From contig JACYXH010000522.1 in the NCBI GenBank assembly GCA_026745465.1, forward strand, positions 139,501 through 203,500: DNA of 64,000 nucleotides, written 5' to 3'. Position numbers and translations under genes: made by a program. The DNA comes from Lota lota (lineage: Eukaryota; Chordata; Actinopteri; Gadiformes; Lotidae). Of the stretch, positions 55,560 to 64,000 are shown piece after piece. The notes beneath the pieces were generated by a model. That model worked only from the letters and a program-made list of their open reading frames with translations, did no database searches and was not told where the DNA came from. The first letter of the stretch is position 1, and every line of letters begins with the position of its first letter.

Positions 55560-55985
55560 GGGTGGATGGGGCGAGACAGAGGTGGACTAGAGGTGAAGTT
55601 GAGGGAGAGAGGTGGAACGAGCGATGGAGACGCAATGAGAGGTGTGGAGGAGGGAGAGAGTGGGAAAGAGATGGAGTTGGATGAAAGAGAGAGTTGGAAA
55701 TAGAGGCAAAGTACCAGAGAGCGGTTGGGAAAGCGAAAGAGAACTGAAGAGAGTGGGAAAGAGAGATGGAAATGTGAGAGAGGCGGAGGAGAGAGATATA
55801 GTGGCAAAGAGAGGTAGGGTACTAGAGAGCGAGCAAAAGGATGCGATAGAGAGAGGACTGGTGGAGGGAAAGAGAGAGATAGACACGATGAACGAGGGAG
55901 GTGGAGGAGAGGGTAGGGAAGTGATATAGAAATGGAGATAAAGCAGAGAGAGAAGAACAGTGGGAGAGAGAGGTGAGGAAAGAGG
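55560..55985 (+). repeat. Purine-rich (GA) degenerate repeats
   Basis: agagagaggtgg / gggaaagagatgga-type sequence over about 420 bp; the long Ser/Leu/Pro frame on the other strand is an artefact. Confidence 0.85.
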
Positions 55986-57179
55986 GGGCTAGGGAAGGAT
56001 TGTTTTAGGGAAGGTGGTGTTTGATAGTAGGAGTTCTCAGTCAGTGCACATCTGGCCTGTGTGTCAAAATTCAAAACGTAATTATCTCCCCCTTCCCAGC
56101 CCTCTGTATGTCCTCCGGTGCTGTGTTTTCACAGAGAATTACCGGGAAAAAGGATGCTCATCATGGAGAGAGAGCGAGAGACGATGAGAGTGACTGACTA
56201 ATGAGAGGTGAATTTATCAGCCATGTCTCTTCACCTATTGGAAACTTTAATTAACGAGCCGTTTTATGCTTGGAATGTTAAATGAGGCATTCATTGTTGC
56301 CATGACATTGGAACGTCATTCAAAATGTGCAATAATAAAATGCTGAAATGAATTTGCTCTTTTGAAAGACCGCCTAATGACATAAAGAAAGAAATTGTAC
56401 AAAATATCACAGTGTCCGTCCAGATTTACTGCACCATTAGGTTGTTTTTTTTGTTAGACACACTTTAAGAATTGAAATGGCTAAATTGGCCTTGGATGTT
56501 AATTGCTGAGAGACTTTAGAAGTATCATGTTGTCTCTTTTTCCTTTTAATGGACTATTTAGAGCTATGTTTTAAATATCCGCTTTCTTGAATATGAAGTC
56601 TATCTTCCTCTCTGGCTTAGTTATAAGACGGACTTGGATTTCTGAACTTGACCAAAATGTTGTATACGGTTATGTACAATTAACAAAATAACAGCATCGT
56701 AAGGAATCGGAGAAAGTCTTGTTTAGCGATGATCTTTAGCTAACGGTGGATGCCGGTGAGTTTTTCACTTTTGTGGGTGATTTGGTGATTTTAGGTTTTA
56801 ATAGTGTTGACCACTTCTAATACTTTTGACCACTTTAATTGAGTTCCAGGGCAATTTGATGGGTCTGGTTATTCCACTCCCAGCCGATTTAATAAGGACT
56901 GTTTTATGGAGTTGACCCTAAAATATATTTCCTAATATTATAAGCTTTTAATCCGCTTTAGGTTGTTGAGACGCTATCAATAAATCATCTTTAATTTGAA
57001 ATGGTTTGGGCAATTATTTCAACCTGTCAATCTAAGTCAATGTATTGTCCTGTTTGTATCGGTGTACAGCACTTGGCCAGTGCTACACAAATGCACGTCC
57101 CTGTTAGTCTAAGCATACTGCATAATGGAGGAGGAAGTGCATTATTTTTTTCCCATTATTAATATCCCCACAGTTCAAG

Positions 57180-57310
<131 letters not shown>

Positions 57311-58169
57311 ACTCGTGTTGTATTTGGTCTCATGAGGTGGTATTGTTTCAGCGTTATCCATATTAACGTGTGACTCATAATATCCTGGCTACTACAACAT
57401 TCCTCCACAACACAGCTCACAAGACACACAAACACAGACCCACCCAGACCTGAACTTCCCCTTCACCACACGACCACACTTTATGTGTATTGGTTTTTAT
57501 TGAACCTATATTTAACCAGGTAGACTCTCATTGAGATTTGAAACCTCTTTTTCAAGAGAGACCTGGAAGGAAGCAGCATGAAACAACACACAACAAGGTT
57601 ACAACCAAAATCTAAAATGGACAGGAAACATGGATACACCTTACATCACACTTAAACACTCATTCTGTGCTGTCTATAAGTAGGGCTTGGCATAAACACT
57701 AGCTACGGTCAGGGGCTCGAGTCCCACTTGAGGTCCACCCATGCTTAGAAATGTATGCATCGCGGTTTTGTAACGGCGATAAAAAAAGCAGATCCAACCG
57801 GCAGACATTTAAAACGCAAAAGTGAAGGAGATATCCCGTTCACATCCAAGCACAACCACTCTATTACACAGACTCCGCCTTGGGTTGCTGCTCGCGACCT
57901 TGTCTCGATGGGGATGCTACTCCAGATTTCTCCTGCGCCTCCCCTGCAGCTGTGTTTAAGAATGTGTGGACATTGTCACCATGCAGACCTGGAGCTGGGG
58001 AGCAGCGTTTGACCTTTGCAGTCGCCAGGGGCTGTTGTTGCCTCCGTGGGGGGCGGGGTATGGGGGACCTGGCTGTCAGTCAGACCGGGGTCTCATAGTG
58101 GTGGTGATGGTGGAGGACCTGTCTGACAGTGGGTCAGTCTTGGGTCGGTGGTGGAGGACTTCTCCGTCT

Positions 58170-58600
58170 GTCCGTGAGTTCTGGGTCTCGCGGTGGTGGT
58201 GGTGGTGGTGGTGGTGAGGTGGAGGTTGTGGTGGAGATGGGGGTTCACTTGTCTATCTTTCTGTAAGTCCGGGGTCTGGTGATGGAGGAGTTGGTGGTGG
58301 TTGTGGGGGATGAGATGGTGAGGGTGGAAGTGGGCGTGGTTTGGGTGACTTAGGGGTGGTAGTGGTGGGGAGGGGGTGCTGCTTATGGTGATTCTGGTTG
58401 AGGGAGGAAGGGGTGGTGGTGGTGGTGGTGGAGGGGACCTAGTTGTGGTGGTGGAGGAAGAGATAGTGGTGGTGTTGGTGGTGGTGGTGGAGGGGAGGAG
58501 GAGATAGTGGTGAGGAGGTGGGGGTTGTTTTGGAGGGGTGAGGGGGTAGTGGAGATGGTTATGGATGGATCTGACGGTGTTCGTTGTAGTGAGGGAGGAG
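58170..58600 (+). repeat. GGT-rich array on one strand
   Basis: Strong G/T skew with ggtggtggtggtgg blocks over about 430 bp and almost no C. Confidence 0.88.
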
Positions 58601-58674
58601 GTGATGATGATAATGGTTGTGAAGGGGATGATTAGTCGTTGAGCTGGTGATGGTTGTGATGGTGGTGATTTCGG

Positions 58675-59070
58675 TGTAAGAGGGGGAGAGAGGGGCTAAG
58701 AGGGGGAGAGAGGAGCTAAGAGGGGGAGAGAGGAGCTATGAGGGGGAGAGAGGAGCTATGAGGGGGAGAGAGGAGCTAAGAGGGGGAAAGAGGAGTGGTG
58801 AGAGAGGAATTACGAGGGGGGAGCAAGGAGCTACGAGCGACGAGAGATGAGCTAGGTGGGGGGGAGAGAGGAGCTACAAAGGGGGAGAGAGGAACTAAGA
58901 AGGGGGAGTGAGGAAGTACAAGGGTGGAGAGAGGAGCTTCGAGGGGGAGAGAGAAACCATGAGGGAGAGAGGAGCTACGAGGGAAGAGAGAGAGGGAGAG
59001 AAGAGCTAAGAGGGAGGAGAGAGGAGCTATGTGGGGGAGAGAGGAGCTATGTGGGGGAGAGAGAGAAGCT
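58675..59070 (+). repeat. 20-bp purine repeat (agggggagagaggagctaag)
   Basis: Near-exact 20-bp units at 58,679-58,800, then degenerate copies to 59,070. Confidence 0.92.
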
Positions 59071-59634
59071 TTGTTTCTCTGGGGAGTAGTTCTTGCTCCA
59101 GGCTCTAGTGAGGGCTCAGTGGAGCTTCAAATTCGTGCAGTCTCCTCCCTGAGGAGCACTTACCCCACTCAGCAGCTATTTCTCCTGCATGTACCTGCAG
59201 TAGGTGCTCCATGTAGCACCGTCCCACCGCATACACACACGCACACGCACACACATCAAACACATGCAAACGCACATACATTGAGATTTTACTTGGTTGC
59301 AACAATTACAATGGTTGTGTGGAGGGTCCATAATTAACCCCGCCACCAGCCAATCGCGGATAGATTTGATAATTGTGTAGGGTTGCATTATTTTGGACCT
59401 TGTATGTGTCCGTATGAACTTGATTCTTGGTAAAACATTCACAATTAATTATAAATGTTGCTTACAAACAGACGTCATGCTTACTGCGGTAACCCATAAA
59501 TAAATTAAACACTTGAATTACCCACTGCTGGGGTGAGTGCATTAGCAAGGAGCACACACGCACTCACACACAAAGACACACACGCAGAGACACTCACGCA
59601 AGGAATACAGACAGACACAGATGCAAGAAGGTAG

Positions 59635-59749
<115 letters not shown>

Positions 59750-60255
59750 GCATTAATGTTTGCACACACACATACACATAACCACACACACAACCACACA
59801 CACACATACACATAATCACACAGACACATAACCACACACACGCATACACACATATCCACACACACACACACATATCCACACGCATGCATACATGAATATG
59901 TTCACAGACATACGCATTGGTACACATTAATTCCGTATTAAACATAGAACATCAACAGCATTTCCCATCTTTTTCGAATTTCCCGTCCGGGATTAATAAA
60001 GTTCTCATCTCATCAACAGCAACAAATGAACCCAATGCTACAAGGACACAAAACACAGTTTTTGACTTTAAACACGACCACCACCCACCTATGCCTTAAG
60101 GCAAGTGCATCTGTTGAAATGGCTGCTTAGTACCTGTTCCAGCTGGGTGGTGGTGGTGGGGGTGGGGTGGTGGTGGGGTGGTGTCTGGGGAGGGAGACAG
60201 GAGTCCAGGTGTTGATATCAGGGTAATCAGGGGGCAGGGGGACAATATTGTAATC

Positions 60256-60482
<227 letters not shown>

Positions 60483-60736
60483 CACGCTGTCTGCTAAGTA
60501 CCTCCTCTTGACTTATGGCTGCTCTCTGATCCGCTAACTGCTATCTCTCACACTGTCTCTCTCTCGTTGTCTCTCTCTAACTCTCTCTTTCTGCTCCTTA
60601 TCCATGTCCCTCCATCAATCACTCTGCATCTTTCTGGCTCACCATATGTCTTCTACTCTTTCACTCTCTTTCCTTCACTCTGTGTGTGTGTGTGTGTGTA
60701 TCTCTCTCTTTCTGTCTGTCTGCCTCTCTTATCCCC

Positions 60737-60740
<4 letters not shown>

Positions 60741-60808
<68 letters not shown>
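60741..60808 (+). repeat. (AC)34 microsatellite
   Basis: 68 bp run. Confidence 0.97.
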
Positions 60809-60811
<3 letters not shown>

Positions 60812-61404
60812 AGCGTGACATGGCAGTCAACACTGGGTGCTCTGAGAAATAGGATCCTCAGAAGGACGGGGAAAGTGTGTGTATGTGCATGCGTGCGTGT
60901 GTGTGAGAGAGATTGTGTCTGTGTTTGTAAAGGTTAGAGTGTGTATGTATGCACCACAGGTGTGTGTCTTTGTAGATGGGTGTGCGCTGATTTGTGTGCG
61001 TGTCTGTGTGTGTGTGTACACGTGTCTTTGTTTGCACATTTCTGTGTGTTTATTATAGATAGTTTGCCTCCACTGATGCCCCAGAATGAGAAGTGGAAGA
61101 AGGGGAGAGCGATGGAAAGTAAATCCTTAAAGGGATGTTCTCAGAATCTGAGAGATGGAAGGGAGGTGGGGATTGACAGACTGATGATGAAGGGGGAGCC
61201 AGGGATGGGAGGAGGTGGTGGTTAGGGAGGTGAAGAGGGGGGGGGGGGTTGATAAAAGAGGGGAAATGGGTATGTATCTCTGTGCCCAGACCTGGGTGTG
61301 TGTCTGACAGGACCTCTGCAGTTCTGGCCCAAGTGTCTCATGGATACAATAGTTACCTGTTTTTTCCTTTTGGCTTTGCTGATGCTGTGCCCATCATGTT
61401 GTCA

Positions 61405-61605
61405 AGTATTTAGATGTATTGTGGCATATTGTGATGTATTAGGACATGCTGTGACATATTGAGACACATTGTGGCATGTTGTGATGCATGGGGGTATATA
61501 GGGACATCCTCTGCTGTGTTGTCGCATACTGTGATGTATTGAGGCACATTGGGATGTATTGCAGTGTGTCTGGATGTATTTTGACATTTTGTGATCCATT
61601 GTGAC
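61405..61605 (+). repeat. Degenerate decamer repeats (ttgtgatgta / ttgtggcata)
   Basis: About 20 imperfect 10-bp units with regular ttg spacing. Confidence 0.8.
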
Positions 61606-61879
61606 TAAGGCTGTAGTCAATCAGAGAAAATCTTGGTAGACTGAAAAATAAATCCTGCACATTATCTCTAGATTAACTTAATCGGCCCCAGTGCATTTTA
61701 ATCTACCCAGTAGCCTAAATATCACTTAAGTGCTGTTTGGAGGAAGTCATTGGGTTTCAGTTCCATCCTTGGTCCGATTGAAGACAGTGGTTAAAAGCTT
61801 ACAGACGAATGAATTCCCTGTTCGTCCGCCAAAGCGACTGACAGAGATTGATAACTCTATTTTGATATGTCCTCGCTGA

Positions 61880-61980
61880 GCGGGTAGGGACTGGCGCATC
61901 TTGCTGAAGGACATCTTCAGGTTAGGCTGCAGACATGGTGCGGTACGAACCCAGAACCTTTCGGACCTCCTGGCCCCTGG
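61880..61980 (-). repeat. SINE fragment
   Basis: gtacgaacccagaacctttc is a reversed B box and downstream motif like the SINEs at 20,939 and 25,585; gctgaaggacatcttcaggt resembles their middle part. Confidence 0.5.
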
Positions 61981-62341
61981 CGTTGCAGTCACTTACTTCC
62001 TATACCTTGCGCTCGCCATCCACATACATGGCTGACTCCCGACGTACGTCAAAGGGGCTTGTGACTAGAGCAAACTTAGAGCTATGTATAGATATGAGAG
62101 CGAGAGAAACAAGTACATTTGTATATTCCCACGCACAAGAGCAACTGCTGCCGGAGCGCTGAGGCTTTCCTCCCCCGGCGGTCGTGCGGGACGTCGTTAT
62201 GCATAATGACAACCTGCTTCCTGTGTTATGGAATAATTCCACCCTTTGCCTTTCAGAGAGTGGCGGAAATGTGGGTTATGATTGCTGAAAGAGAGAGGAC
62301 ATTTTCTGTCACGGAAATTGCTGTTTCAACGGATCAGAAAC

Positions 62342-62612
<271 letters not shown>

Positions 62613-64000
62613 AGATGGAGGTTTTGTGTGCGTGTGAGTCACCACTTGAGGTGAAGTGATATCTGTTTAAAGGATAAAACTAAACGTGTGTTTGTGTATT
62701 GCTGGTATGGTATGATATGGTAAGAGCCACTTCAAGTCAGGTGACATTCTCTCTCTCCCTCCCTTCTTCTCTCTCTTTCATCTAACAGGTGTGGTTGTAC
62801 CCAACTGTACCAGGAGAGAGGGGGGAGGGAAAGAAAGACAGTGTGATAAAACAGAGAGAACAAGTGAGAGAGAGAGAAATAATGGGATGATAATAATAAT
62901 GGGGGTCATAGAGAAATGTGTAGAGCAAGAGACAACGAGAGAGTACATAGACATACCGTGCATACAAACAGAACAGAAACCTTTAAATACATACACAAAT
63001 AAACAAACGTTTATTTAGTTGCATAAATGTAAGATTTTTTTTTAACTGCAATCTTCATTTTTCTATTTATATTTGAAGTTATCTTTACTTATCTGAATGT
63101 GTGTACACTCTTCGACGTCATGACAAAGACAATTGTGTGGAGGATTTGTGAGGTGTGTGTGTGTGAGGTGTGTGAAGCTCTGTCTGAGCAGCGGTCCAAG
63201 AGGGGGTGATGCTTCCTGTACACTTACGTTATAACGCCACGGCGTGTGGCGCAGTTCACATAGGAGGGCTTCCCATTTTCAAACACGATTGGCTGCGCGC
63301 GCAGGAGGCAATATACCGTTATGTTGACATAAACCAGTGGGGTCACATTAGCGACTACAGAAGTTGTATCAATGTATAAACGGCATTGTATTGCATTTTG
63401 TCTGATTTAGCCTGATGGTGAATTGCTATTTCCAGAGGTGAATGTGTTTTGGATAGCAATGTAACCTAGCAAATGTTTGTTTGTAGTGTCATTCTAATAT
63501 CGACTGACTCGAAGACTATAATTTGACTGCTTAAATAAATGACATAATTGAATTATAATTTCTTGTAATTCTAAGAAAGGTTAGAAGGCTGGCTTTAGTT
63601 AACGGAGTTACTAAAAACGTTATGATTTATTAACTTGGCTTTCGTGGTTTAGTTGTTCGTTATTGTACCTGCATGTGACTTTTTGATCAACGATGATCAT
63701 AGCCTATTTCAAACAATCAAAATCTTTTAACAATATTTTTAACGATTTAAAAATCGTTAAAATCATCGTTAAATGTTTAAATTAACGATAATAATCCTAA
63801 TGGGAGGGTATAGTATGTGGCAAGACTTGGCAGGTGACTACACATACATTGGAAGCATCCTTCCACACAGATTACAGAAGAATAGGATATTATGGCCTAC
63901 ACGTCTCTGATGGAAGCCTGGCGTGTCTACTTTAGAAAATCTACGTGCATACAAATCACAATATTACGACTCAAATCAGCCCTTTTAATGACTTCTCTGT

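Overview
The window is vertebrate nuclear DNA, almost certainly from a ray-finned (teleost) fish. It has spliced genes with GT-AG introns, compact introns of 0.1 to 1.7 kb, tRNA-derived SINE fragments with the common fish tail (tctgctaaatgactaaatg), and very many dinucleotide arrays: at least 18 (CA/GT)n tracts, several over 100 bp, plus a 221-bp (AG)n. This microsatellite load resembles published cod-family (gadid) genomes, but that is a guess; the sequence does not identify a species.

Three protein-coding genes lie head to tail on the + strand. (1) Positions 1 to about 18,690 hold the 3' half of a minor fibrillar collagen, best called col27a1. There are 30 exons: 25 carry the last 504 residues of the Gly-X-Y helix (mostly 54- or 108-bp exons, all phase 0), and the rest encode the complete C-propeptide (COLFI domain), with the stop at 16,906-16,908. 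(2) About 18,800 to 31,215 holds a complete man1b1 (ER alpha-1,2-mannosidase I, GH47): a 5'UTR exon and 13 coding exons joining to 695 residues, with all catalytic and Ca2+-binding residues intact. (3) From about 42,070 onward is the 5' end of whrn (whirlin): promoter, long 5' leader and coding exon 1 (HN domain plus most of PDZ1). No further whrn exon was found, so 43,804-64,000 is read as its first intron. Between man1b1 and whrn (31.2-42.0 kb) I see no gene.

The genes do not form a pathway: one makes a cartilage/notochord-type collagen, one trims N-glycans for ER quality control, one scaffolds stereocilia and the photoreceptor periciliary membrane. Linkage of col27a1 and whrn is also seen in human (9q32), which supports the collagen call; man1b1 between them is the local novelty.

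The most unusual feature is how tandem repeats and splice sites interact. At five introns the repeat unit contains the splice site itself, so decoy acceptors or donors are stacked next to the real one (acceptors at 4,504, 9,019, 10,571 and 22,369; donor at 26,478 in 15 copies). Every decoy I translated causes a stop or frameshift. In addition, man1b1 coding exon 2 (the membrane anchor) lies between a 145-bp (GT)n and a 117-bp (CA)n that are complementary in the transcript, and its acceptor is a (TG)72-TTT-AG version of the CFTR exon 9 type acceptor. Other points of interest are a perfect 66-bp foldback in a col27a1 intron, a palindromic RFX X-box with a CCAAT box ahead of whrn, a CLEAR-type E-box pair ahead of man1b1, and poly(C) tracts just after both stop codons.
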